DNA of 7,526 nucleotides from Chloroflexota bacterium (GTDB taxonomy: Bacteria; Chloroflexota; Dormibacteria; Dormibacterales; Dormibacteraceae): contig DMCH01000155.1 in assembly GCA_003446775.1 (NCBI GenBank), positions 571-8,096 on the forward strand, in the 5' to 3' direction. The notes below the pieces were generated by a model, which was not told where the DNA came from, did no database searches, and saw nothing but the letters and a program-made list of their open reading frames with translations. Made by a program: the position numbers and the translations under genes. Every line of letters begins with the position of its first letter. Within the stretch, counting starts at the first letter, position 1. This document shows, one piece after another, positions 1 to 5,143 of this stretch.

Positions 1-279
1 GACGCGGCCAGGCTGTTCAGCACGTGGCACCAGCCCGAAAAGGTTCGAGAGCTGGCGACGATCGTGGTCGTTGCGCGCCCTGGCAGCGGGTCGCCACGAC
101 CAGCGGACCTCGAGGCGGCGGGCCTCGACGGCGACGGGGTGATCGTCTGCCTGGACCGCACCCCCGATGTGTCGGCCAGCGTGATCCGGGGGGACGTCAA
201 AGGTGGACGTTCGATCGTGGGCAAGGTGCCGCCCGCGGTCGAGCGATACATCGCAACCCATCACCTGTACGCTGAATAA
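1..279 (+). CDS. nadD: Nicotinate-nucleotide adenylyltransferase, C-terminal part (5' end outside window)
   Basis: The frame is open from base 1 to a TAA at 277-279, giving 92 visible residues. NadD transfers AMP from ATP to nicotinate mononucleotide in cytoplasmic NAD synthesis. The visible part begins DAARLFSTWHQPEKV, which matches the region of the family with a conserved Trp-His and a following Pro. It continues through a hydrophobic strand (ATIVVVARPGS). The C-terminal signature reads VSASVIRGDVKGG, where most family members have ISST-x-IR, and ends VPPAVERYIATHHLY, the usual NadD terminus (VP..V..YI....LY). The Thr of the ISST motif is replaced by Ser, a conservative change. The next gene, rsfS, begins one base after the stop; nadD-rsfS adjacency is common in bacteria and supports both calls. 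The N-terminal nucleotide-binding half lies outside the window. Confidence 0.87.
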   Translation, partial: DAARLFSTWHQPEKVRELATIVVVARPGSGSPRPADLEAAGLDGDGVIVCLDRTPDVSASVIRGDVKGGRSIVGKVPPAVERYIATHHLYAE

Positions 280-280
280 A

Positions 281-649
281 TTGCCCCGGATCTCACGAGA
301 ACCGACGCCCCTGCAGCTGGCGCGGCTGTTGCGAGGCGCGGCGGTCGACAAGAAGGCATGGGACGCCGTGGTCATCGACGTCCGCGACAAGACCTCGATT
401 GCCGACTACTTCGTCGTCTGCGAAGGGGAGACCGACCGTCAGGTGCGCGCGATCGCCGACGGGATGGTCGATGCGGCCAAGGACCGCCAGCTCAGGCCGA
501 TAGCAGTGGACGGGTACGACGACGCCACTTGGATCCTGCTCGACTTCGACTCCGTGCTGGCCCACGTTTTCCTGCCTGGCGAGCGCTCGTACTACGACCT
601 GGAAAGTCTCTGGGGCAGGGCGGATAAACGGCGTAGAAAAGCCGGCTAG
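281..649 (+). CDS. rsfS: Ribosomal silencing factor RsfS (Iojap/DUF143 family)
   Basis: A 122-residue protein read from a TTG at 281, one base after the nadD stop. An upstream GTG at 203 is in frame but would overlap nadD by 77 bases and add residues unlike the family. RsfS binds large-subunit protein uL14 and blocks 30S-50S joining, lowering translation in starvation or stationary phase. Family marks seen: the N-terminal helix ending in DKKAWD (23-28), the strand AVVIDV (29-34), the conserved IADYFVVCEG (40-49), the helix with TDRQVRAIAD (51-60), then TWILLDF (83-89) and HVFLPGERSYYDLESLWG (95-112). Length is normal. The start has no clear Shine-Dalgarno sequence, so translation may be coupled to nadD. 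The last 15 codons and the stop are duplicated 193 bp downstream, on the far side of a palindromic repeat element. Confidence 0.94.
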   Translation: MPRISREPTPLQLARLLRGAAVDKKAWDAVVIDVRDKTSIADYFVVCEGETDRQVRAIADGMVDAAKDRQLRPIAVDGYDDATWILLDFDSVLAHVFLPGERSYYDLESLWGRADKRRRKAG

Positions 650-651
650 CC
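602..651 (+). repeat. Direct repeat, left copy (rsfS 3' end)
   Basis: This 50-base stretch covers codons ESLWGRADKRRRKAG and the stop of rsfS. It recurs at 795-844 with two differences (A604/G797 and G649/A842); 44 bases (605-648) are identical. The left copy is the real gene end because it is continuous with the rsfS reading frame. The right copy also ends in a stop codon (TAA rather than TAG). The two copies bracket the first palindromic element, so this looks like a duplication made when the element was inserted or by a later rearrangement. Confidence 0.95.
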
Positions 652-667
652 AAAACATTCAGACCAA

Positions 668-794
668 GCCAAGTGGAGCCTTAGGCCGGATTTATTCCGG
701 CCGTCACCCAGCGCGCCACCTTCCAAACGCCACCCAGCGTGGCCGAGGAGAGGGGTCGGTTCGCGGAGGGGACATCTGTCCCCTCCGCGCTTTC
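668..794 (+). repeat. Palindromic repeat element, copy 1 (127 bp, complete)
   Basis: This copy aligns base for base with 5164-5290 (127 bases, about 15 substitutions, no gaps) and with 1236-1346 over its first 110 bases. It contains three inverted repeats. The first is GGCCGGA (684-690) with TCCGGCC (696-702) around TTTAT. The second is GCCAC (729-733) with GTGGC (739-743). The third is a perfect 13-bp pair at 762-774 and 777-789 separated by only two bases. It encodes no transposase and shows no terminal inverted repeats, so it would be a non-autonomous element. It lies between rsfS and the MerR-type gene and fills most of that gap. Bases 656-675 (cagaccaagccaagtgg) also resemble sequence just left of the other copies, so the left boundary may be up to about 10 bases further out. 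I do not recognise the family. Confidence 0.9.
762..789 (+). other. Perfect 13-bp hairpin inside element copy 1
   Basis: The arms CGCGGAGGGGACA (762-774) and TGTCCCCTCCGCG (777-789) are exact reverse complements with a TC spacer. As RNA this would be a very stable GC-rich stem. No U-tract follows (the next bases are CTTTC), so it is not a classical Rho-independent terminator, though it could pause polymerase or protect the 3' end of the rsfS transcript. The same hairpin is kept with one G-U wobble and one mismatch at 5258-5285, and is cut off in the copy at 1236-1346. Confidence 0.8.
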
Positions 795-844
795 GAGAGT
801 CTCTGGGGCAGGGCGGATAAACGGCGTAGAAAAGCCGGCTAACC
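795..844 (+). repeat. Direct repeat, right copy (duplicated rsfS 3' end)
   Basis: This is a second copy of the last 16 codons of rsfS, including the stop, starting immediately after element copy 1. It is not linked to any start or upstream coding frame, so it is probably untranslated. It ends 19 bases before the MerR-type start codon and so forms part of that gene's leader. Confidence 0.93.
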
Positions 845-863
845 GCACTAGGATTGGTGGGCC

Positions 864-1226
864 ATGGCACACCCCGTGAGCGGTCGAGGCAGCTCCCGTG
901 GCCCTCAGCCGTCGTTCGGCGATCTCGACAAGCCGCTTTACACGATCAGCGTGGCGGCAGAGATCCTGGAGACCCACCCTCGCACGCTCATGCTTTATGA
1001 GGACGCCGGCCTCATCGAGCCTTACCGCACCTCCACCAACCGGCGCCGCTATTCGCAGCGGGACATCAGCAAGGTCCAGGTCATCCAGCATCTGACTCGC
1101 GAAAAGGGGGTCACGCTGGCGGGCGTCAGGCACATCCTCAGCCTGTTCGAGACGATGAAAAAGCATCGGGTGGAGCCGCCGGGCGACCTCCGAGAAGTTT
1201 TCGACCGCTACGCCCAGATCATTTAG
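864..1226 (+). CDS. MerR-family transcriptional regulator, HspR-like
   Basis: A 120-residue protein with an ATG start at 864; a GGTGGG run a few bases upstream is a modest ribosome-binding site. Residues 24-95 form a MerR-type winged helix-turn-helix: PLYTISVAAEILETHPRTL (24-42) is the helix-turn-helix, LYEDAGLIEPYRTSTNRRRYS (44-64) the wing with the family's RRYS, and DISKVQVIQHLTREKGVTLAGVRHIL (67-92) the following helices. The ISVAAE..., YE..GL..P.RT... and GV.LAGV..I pattern is closest to HspR, the repressor of the dnaK heat-shock operon in actinobacteria. HspR proteins are usually a little longer, with a more extended C-terminal coiled coil; here only about 28 residues follow the domain. 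No chaperone genes are in the window, so its target cannot be inferred. There is no metal-binding Cys cluster of MerR proper. Its last codons and stop are duplicated at 1345-1357. Confidence 0.86.
   Translation: MAHPVSGRGSSRGPQPSFGDLDKPLYTISVAAEILETHPRTLMLYEDAGLIEPYRTSTNRRRYSQRDISKVQVIQHLTREKGVTLAGVRHILSLFETMKKHRVEPPGDLREVFDRYAQII
1214..1226 (+). repeat. 13-bp direct repeat, left copy (MerR-gene 3' end)
   Basis: CCAGATCATTTAG, the last codons (QII) and stop of the MerR-type gene, recurs as CCAGATCATCTAG at 1345-1357 with one difference. The two copies bracket element copy 2, in the same way that the rsfS end brackets copy 1. Confidence 0.8.
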
Positions 1227-1235
1227 ATAGACAAG

Positions 1236-1346
1236 AGTGGAGCCTTAGGCCGGATTTACTCCGGCCGTCTTCCTGCGCGCCACCTTCCAAGCGCCACCCA
1301 GCGTGGCCGAGGAGAGGGGTGGGTCCGCGGCGGGGGACATCTGTCC
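1236..1346 (+). repeat. Palindromic repeat element, copy 2 (right end truncated)
   Basis: The copy matches element copy 1 from AGTGGAGCC through CTGTCC with about ten differences and one extra base in the G-run near 1331. It then stops, and host sequence CCAGATCATCTAG follows. The left hairpin (1248-1254 with 1260-1266) and the GCCAC/GTGGC hairpin (1293-1297 with 1303-1307) are intact. Only the first few bases of the right arm of the 13-bp hairpin remain. It fills the convergent gap between the MerR-type gene and tadC. Confidence 0.88.
1248..1266. terminator. Possible bidirectional terminator hairpin between convergent genes
   Basis: GGCCGGA (1248-1254) and TCCGGCC (1260-1266) form a perfect 7-bp stem with a 5-base loop. 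It sits 21 bases after the MerR-gene stop, between that gene and the convergent tadC end. It lacks a U-tract and is simply the first hairpin of the dispersed element, so a termination role is inference from position. Confidence 0.3.
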
Positions 1347-1357
1347 AGATCATCTAG
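1345..1357 (+). repeat. 13-bp direct repeat, right copy
   Basis: CCAGATCATCTAG abuts the truncated right end of element copy 2, sharing the CC with the element's CTGTCC. It repeats the stop-codon region of the MerR-type gene and lies 19 bases from the convergent stop of tadC. Confidence 0.8.
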
Positions 1358-1376
1358 GCCCGGCGTCCGACCGTTC

Positions 1377-2267
1377 CTAATGCAGGGATTTCAGGATCTG
1401 GATGATCGCCGGACCGAGGAGTACGATCCAGAGCACCGGGAAGATACAGCCCACCATCGGGAAGACCATTCGGGACGACGCTGACGCGGCCCGCTCCTGC
1501 GCGGTCTGGCGCTGGCGCCGGCGCATCTCCATCGCCTGCACCCTCAAAAGCCGCGCGATCGGTACACCCATCTGGTCTGACTGCACGATCGATTCGATGA
1601 GGTGATGGAGATCGGCGACACCGGTCGTCTCGGCCATGTGCTCGAGCGCGGCCATACGAGGCCGGCCGAGCCTGATCTCGCGCAGCACCTTGCCGATCTC
1701 GTCGCCCAGCGCGTTGTGGAACCGTTCGGTGATGCTGAGCAGACCCTCGTCGAGGCTCATCCCCGACTCGACTACGAGGGTCAGCAGGTCCGTGGCCTCC
1801 GCCAGCGAGCGCTCGATCTGATGGCGCCGCTGTGAGATCCGCTGCTCGAGCCACAGCCTGGGCGTCCAGTAGCCGACGAAGGCCGCGACAGCGCCCGCCG
1901 CCGGCGCCACCACCAGCGTTGGGATGGGCAGGCTGATAAGTAGCCCGAGGATGAGCCCGATGATGGCGAATAGCGCCGCCACGCCATACCGAACCGCCTG
2001 GAACCCGGCCGGGGTGAGGCCGCCGGGGTCACCAGCGCGGCTCAGCTTCTGGCGCAATGGCGCTGTCTCGTGAGCGGGCATGCGTGAGGCGAGAGGCCGG
2101 GCCAGCGCCTCGAGCCGCTTGATCCACGTCGTGCGCACGGGGGGTGGCGCCCACGCGCCGTTGGTGGCGGCGACGGGCTTGGTCTGATCGATGGCGACGA
2201 AATAAGCGACGACCACGATCGCGCAGATGACGCCCGCAGTGATCGCGATGAGGAATGGACTGGTCAT
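1377..2267 (-). CDS. tadC: Tad pilus inner-membrane platform protein TadC (type II secretion F family)
   Basis: A 296-residue protein with an ATG start at 2267 that overlaps the tadB stop by four bases (ATGA), implying translational coupling. TadC works with TadB as the inner-membrane platform on which the Tad ATPase drives Flp pilus assembly. Visible features: an N-terminal membrane segment (about 4-26), two hydrophobic segments at about 92-135 (YGVAALFAIIGLILGLLIS...), a cytoplasmic type II secretion F domain and a C-terminal membrane segment (about 269-290). The F domain carries the family pattern EATDLLTLVVESGMSLDEGL, then LREIRLGRPRMAALEHMAETTG and SDQMGVPIARLLRVQAMEMRRRQRQTAQERA. The last of these is the typical TadC motif, and together they separate it from TadB. 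Length is normal. It is the last gene of its operon and converges on the MerR-type gene. Confidence 0.93.
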   Translation of the reverse strand: MTSPFLIAITAGVICAIVVVAYFVAIDQTKPVAATNGAWAPPPVRTTWIKRLEALARPLASRMPAHETAPLRQKLSRAGDPGGLTPAGFQAVRYGVAALFAIIGLILGLLISLPIPTLVVAPAAGAVAAFVGYWTPRLWLEQRISQRRHQIERSLAEATDLLTLVVESGMSLDEGLLSITERFHNALGDEIGKVLREIRLGRPRMAALEHMAETTGVADLHHLIESIVQSDQMGVPIARLLRVQAMEMRRRQRQTAQERAASASSRMVFPMVGCIFPVLWIVLLGPAIIQILKSLH

Positions 2268-3208
2268 GCTTGCAACGCGGTCATGCGCCGGATGATGATG
2301 TTGCCGATCAGGATCAGCAGGCCCGCGACAGCAAGCAGGACGTACCCCACAAACGTGCTGGTCATCGGGGCAAAGTAGCCCGGGACGAACACATAAAGGC
2401 CCAGCCCGAGGAGAATCGGCAATCCGGTGATGATGGAGGCGGATGCCCTCGACTGGGCCGTGAGCACGCTCATGTCGCGCTTGGTCTGGATGCGGTCGCG
2501 AAGGGTGTCGGAGATGTTGTCGAGCACCTCGGCGAGGTTGCCTCCGACTCGGGTGTGCAGAAGAATCGCGGTGACGATGAACTCGAGGTCCGCGCTGTTG
2601 ATCCGCAAAAGCATCGCGCTGAGCGCGTCCTCCACAGAGGTACCGAGCGTGATCTCGGTGGCCACCCGCTCGAACTCTGTGGAGACCGGTGGCTGTGACT
2701 TGGTGGCCACGGTCTCGAGGGCTCGGTCGATCGCATACCCGGTCTTCAGGGAGTTGGAAAGCAGCTGCAGCATCCCGGTCAGCTGCTCGTTGAACATGTT
2801 CTGGCGGCGCCGCTGCAGGTAGCCGACGACCAGTGGCGGGATCACGAAGCCCACCGCAGCGATCACGATCGGACCGAAGGAGATGCCGAAGCGGAGCAGG
2901 CCGATCAGAGCCCCCAGCGCCACGGCGCCGATCCGGATCATGAGGTACTCCGCCGGCGTGATGTTGAGCCCGGCGCGCGCGAGATCTTCGGTCAGCGTGG
3001 GACGGCCGCGGACGCTTCGCCTCAGGCTCAGGCTATCGGCCGCCGGGCGAAGGAGCCTCTCTACGAGCTCTCTTGGCGTCGCCCGAGGAGCGGGCTGGAT
3101 GTCGTCAGCGCGCGTGCGCTCCTTGCGGATGCGGTCGAGGCTCCAGAAGAACACGGCGATTGCCGCCGCCATGGGCACCGCTACCGCCAGGAGGCTGGTG
3201 AGGTCCAT
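2264..3208 (-). CDS. tadB: Tad pilus inner-membrane platform protein TadB (type II secretion F family)
   Basis: A 314-residue protein with an ATG start at 3208, 10 bases after the cpaB stop; the leader has only a weak GAAG-type ribosome-binding site. TadB is the partner of TadC in the inner-membrane platform of the Flp/Tad pilus machine. It has an N-terminal membrane segment (about 5-23), a cytoplasmic linker rich in Arg, the pattern LTEDLARAGLNITPAEYL, and two membrane segments (about 91-130). The type II secretion F domain follows: FNEQLTGMLQLLSNSLKTG, then the TEITLGTSVEDAL and VGGNLAEVLDNISDTLRDR motifs typical of TadB. Two C-terminal membrane segments lie at about 259-308. In most Tad loci tadA (cpaF), encoding the ATPase, lies just upstream of tadB; here cpaB takes that place. 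Confidence 0.94.
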   Translation of the reverse strand: MDLTSLLAVAVPMAAAIAVFFWSLDRIRKERTRADDIQPAPRATPRELVERLLRPAADSLSLRRSVRGRPTLTEDLARAGLNITPAEYLMIRIGAVALGALIGLLRFGISFGPIVIAAVGFVIPPLVVGYLQRRRQNMFNEQLTGMLQLLSNSLKTGYAIDRALETVATKSQPPVSTEFERVATEITLGTSVEDALSAMLLRINSADLEFIVTAILLHTRVGGNLAEVLDNISDTLRDRIQTKRDMSVLTAQSRASASIITGLPILLGLGLYVFVPGYFAPMTSTFVGYVLLAVAGLLILIGNIIIRRMTALQA

Positions 3209-3218
3209 CGTTCAGCTT

Positions 3219-3986
3219 CTAGAAAAGCGTCGGGTACGCCTTCTGGATGATCGGCAGCGTGACCCCTTTGGCTGAGTCGATGCTGGGGCAACCCGGATCC
3301 TTGGTCGTGTTGTCGGGCTGCAGATAGTCATGGAACGACTCGAGCGAATACTTCATCGCCGCGTACTGCAGGAACCAGGTGATGACCTCCGCCTGGCACT
3401 GGGTGACGACGACGGTGAGGCTGCTGGCCCCTGACGAGCTGCCGCTCGAGCTGTTCGCACCGACACGGATGACGTGCAGGTTGGTGAAAATCGTCAGCGA
3501 GGCGACGTGGCCGGCAGTCGATACGGTCGCGATCACCGCGATGTAATCGCCCGGCTGGATGAAACCGGCCACACCTTGCTGCTCGCTGGTGGGGATGGTC
3601 AGCGCCACGAAGCCCGACGGGATGGGCAGATACTCCGACTGCGAGCCAAGCGCCTGGCTCGCCTGGACGACCACGTTGGAAGTGACCGCTTGCCCTGACA
3701 GGATCGTTACCAGAGGGATCATGCCCTGGACGTCTGTGACCTTGGTAAAGAAGACCTGTGGATAGTTGGAGGCGACCGGGATCCTCCTGACATCGAGCGA
3801 GGCGGCGTCGATCGGCAGGCGGGGCGCCAGATCCTTCGTGGCGACGACCACCGACTGGTATGGAACGTTGCTTGTCGTGCCGGCGTTCAGGGCCACGAGC
3901 ACGAAGGCCCCGATCACGACCAGGGCCAGAACAATTCCGAGGAGGGTGAACGGGCGCCTGGAGGTCAGGGCTCTAAAAGTGCTCAA
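3219..3986 (-). CDS. cpaB: Flp pilus assembly protein CpaB/RcpC (SAF domain)
   Basis: A 255-residue protein read from a TTG at 3986. No ATG or GTG is in frame upstream before a stop at 4023-4025, and the N-terminus from here is right for the family. CpaB/RcpC is a periplasm-facing, membrane-anchored part of the Tad pilus machine, thought to interact with cell wall or secretin. Residues 12-34 are a membrane anchor (FTLLGIVLALVVIGAFVLVAL). A SAF domain follows at about 43-105 (VVVATKDLAPRLPIDAASLDVRRIP...ILSGQAVTSNVV), then the RcpC core IPSGFVALTIPTSEQQGVAGF with IQPGDYIAVIAT. A Ser/Gly linker (GANSSSGSSSGASS) precedes the C-terminal part. The C-terminal 70 residues (two Cys, Trp) are not a recognised motif. 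First gene of the cpaB-tadB-tadC operon, divergent from the TadE operon. Confidence 0.9.
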   Translation of the reverse strand: MSTFRALTSRRPFTLLGIVLALVVIGAFVLVALNAGTTSNVPYQSVVVATKDLAPRLPIDAASLDVRRIPVASNYPQVFFTKVTDVQGMIPLVTILSGQAVTSNVVVQASQALGSQSEYLPIPSGFVALTIPTSEQQGVAGFIQPGDYIAVIATVSTAGHVASLTIFTNLHVIRVGANSSSGSSSGASSLTVVVTQCQAEVITWFLQYAAMKYSLESFHDYLQPDNTTKDPGCPSIDSAKGVTLPIIQKAYPTLF

Positions 3987-4016
3987 GGCCGACCCATCAT
4001 AGGCAAGATATCCGCG
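3987..4016. promoter_or_regulatory. 30-bp divergent gap between the two Tad operons, candidate shared promoter region
   Basis: Only 30 bases lie between the TTG of cpaB and the GTG of the first TadE-like gene. On the minus strand TATGAT (4001-3996) is a good -10 hexamer; with normal spacing transcription would start within a few bases of the TTG, giving a leaderless or nearly leaderless message. A weak -35 match (GTGACG, 4026-4021) would need a long 19-base spacer. On the plus strand no convincing -10 was found. Neither start has a strong Shine-Dalgarno sequence. The call is by position and one hexamer only. Confidence 0.3.
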
Positions 4017-4595
4017 GTGCCGTCACAGTTAAGTCCCGCTTCGCGCCCTGCCAGGAAGCGCCAGTCTGGGCAGTCGATGGTGGAGTTTGCCCTGTCGTCC
4101 GTGGTCTTGATGCTGATCATCGGCGGGCTGATCGACATCGGTCGAGCCGTCGCGGTGTCGGAGGTTCTCTCGAGTGCGGCCCGCGAGGGAGCCCGCCACG
4201 GCGCCCGGTTCGATGCGCCCAACCTGGCCCGCACATTCCTGACTGACGGGCAGATCCAGGGGGTGGTCGACGCCGCCCTGACGGCGAGCTCGCTGCCGGC
4301 CTCGACCCTCAAGAACCCGGGCACGACCTGCCCGGCCCCGACCGATGGCAACGCCTACCACAACCCACCCTATGCCGCCTCCGCCTACCCCGCGAGTGCG
4401 AACCAGGTCTGGCTCTACATCTGCTACGACAACACCCCGGGGCTCGACTTCACCAGCCCTCCCCTGAACCAGAGCCTGCAGGACCTCAACGTGATCGTCC
4501 TTTACTCCTATGGGCCGCTGACCCCGTTGATCAGCGCCCAGTTCGGCACCTTCCACATGGCTGCCAACGAGCACATCACGGTGCAGGGCCCGTGA
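4017..4595 (+). CDS. tadE: TadE-like pseudopilin (first copy)
   Basis: A 192-residue protein from a GTG at 4017, the only usable start upstream of the conserved motif. TadE-family proteins are minor pilin-like subunits of the Tad pilus, cleaved by a prepilin peptidase. The short basic leader (RPARKRQSGQS) runs into SGQSMVEFALSSVVLMLIIGGLIDIGRAV, the family's conserved segment: Glu23 corresponds to Glu5 of type IV pilins and starts the hydrophobic helix. VLSSAAREGARHGAR follows, as usual in TadE. The C-terminal half is exported; it contains two cysteines (about 105 and 136) that may form a disulfide and many Pro/Asn/Tyr residues. The stop overlaps the next start by four bases (GTGA). Whether this is TadE or TadF cannot be decided from sequence alone. 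Confidence 0.9.
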   Translation: MPSQLSPASRPARKRQSGQSMVEFALSSVVLMLIIGGLIDIGRAVAVSEVLSSAAREGARHGARFDAPNLARTFLTDGQIQGVVDAALTASSLPASTLKNPGTTCPAPTDGNAYHNPPYAASAYPASANQVWLYICYDNTPGLDFTSPPLNQSLQDLNVIVLYSYGPLTPLISAQFGTFHMAANEHITVQGP

Positions 4596-5143
4596 GATCA
4601 CGCCTGCCGAAATTCTCCGGCCAGAAGTCCCAGGCCCTGATCGAGTTCGCGCTCATCTCACCGGTGCTCTTGCTGCTGCTTTTCGGCATCGTCGACATCG
4701 GGCGGGCGGTCTTTTACTACGACACGATGGGCCATGCCGCTCGCGAGGGGGCTCGCACCGCGGTGCAGGCGCCCGACCGACTGCCTACGAATGCAGACGT
4801 GTTGACCACCGTCGTATCCCAGCTGGCGGGCATCCAGGCTTCGGAGCCGTGTCCGCAAGGGCCGATCAGCAGCGCGACGCCGCCGGACAACACGGCCTGG
4901 GTCTATGTGACCGAGCCAACCCCGCCGTCCACGATCGAGGCCAATCCGCCGATGAATGCGCCCGGCGGCGAGTACTCGGCCGCCGCCACCGGTTCGTGCA
5001 GCGCGATAAATCCCGCTGCCCGCAACGCCCCGTTGCAGGTGACGATCCGTTTCAACCTGATCCTCATCACGCCGGTGGTAGCGCAGGCCACGGCCAATCA
5101 CATCGTCATCACTGCCACGGCCATCTTCAAGACGGAGTATTGA
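4592..5143 (+). CDS. tadE: TadE-like pseudopilin (second copy)
   Basis: A 183-residue protein with a GTG start at 4592 inside the stop of the preceding gene (GTGA). It is a paralogue of its neighbour: a basic leader (MRSRLPKFSGQK) precedes SQALIEFALISPVLLLLLFGIVDIGRAVFYYDTM and HAAREGART, the TadE signature, with Glu18 as the pilin Glu5 equivalent. The exported C-terminal part is Pro-, Ala- and Thr-rich, with two cysteines (PCPQ and GSCSA) and ends in beta-like strands (LQVTIRFNLILITPVV, NHIVITATAIF). Two TadE-like genes followed by TadG is a common arrangement, and this one may fill the TadF role. Its TGA stop shares one base with the tadG ATG (TGATG), so the three plus-strand genes form one tightly coupled operon. 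Confidence 0.9.
   Translation: MRSRLPKFSGQKSQALIEFALISPVLLLLLFGIVDIGRAVFYYDTMGHAAREGARTAVQAPDRLPTNADVLTTVVSQLAGIQASEPCPQGPISSATPPDNTAWVYVTEPTPPSTIEANPPMNAPGGEYSAAATGSCSAINPAARNAPLQVTIRFNLILITPVVAQATANHIVITATAIFKTEY

Noticed and set aside
203..280. Earlier GTG start for rsfS at 203
   Set aside because: It would overlap nadD by 77 bases, and the extra residues are the nadD end read in another frame.
668..794. Element as a classical MITE or insertion-sequence remnant
   Set aside because: The ends are not inverted repeats of one another and no constant-length target duplication is seen; an unusual palindromic repeat fits better.
668..794. Element as a riboswitch, tRNA or CRISPR repeat
   Set aside because: It follows genes or lies inside one rather than leading them, has no cloverleaf, and its copies are far apart without regular spacers.
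681..1166. 161-residue open frame on the minus strand across element copy 1 and the MerR-type gene
   Set aside because: It is antisense to a clear MerR-family gene, and its C-terminal part is only the element read backwards; no family features.
1354..1854. 166-residue minus-strand frame overlapping tadC
   Set aside because: Shadow of tadC in another frame; composition is Arg/Asp/Pro-rich and without motifs.
4849..5142. Upstream extension of the tadG frame to a GTG at 4849
   Set aside because: It would overlap the second TadE-like gene almost to its middle, and the residues have no similarity to TadG; the ATG at 5143 fits the TGATG coupling.
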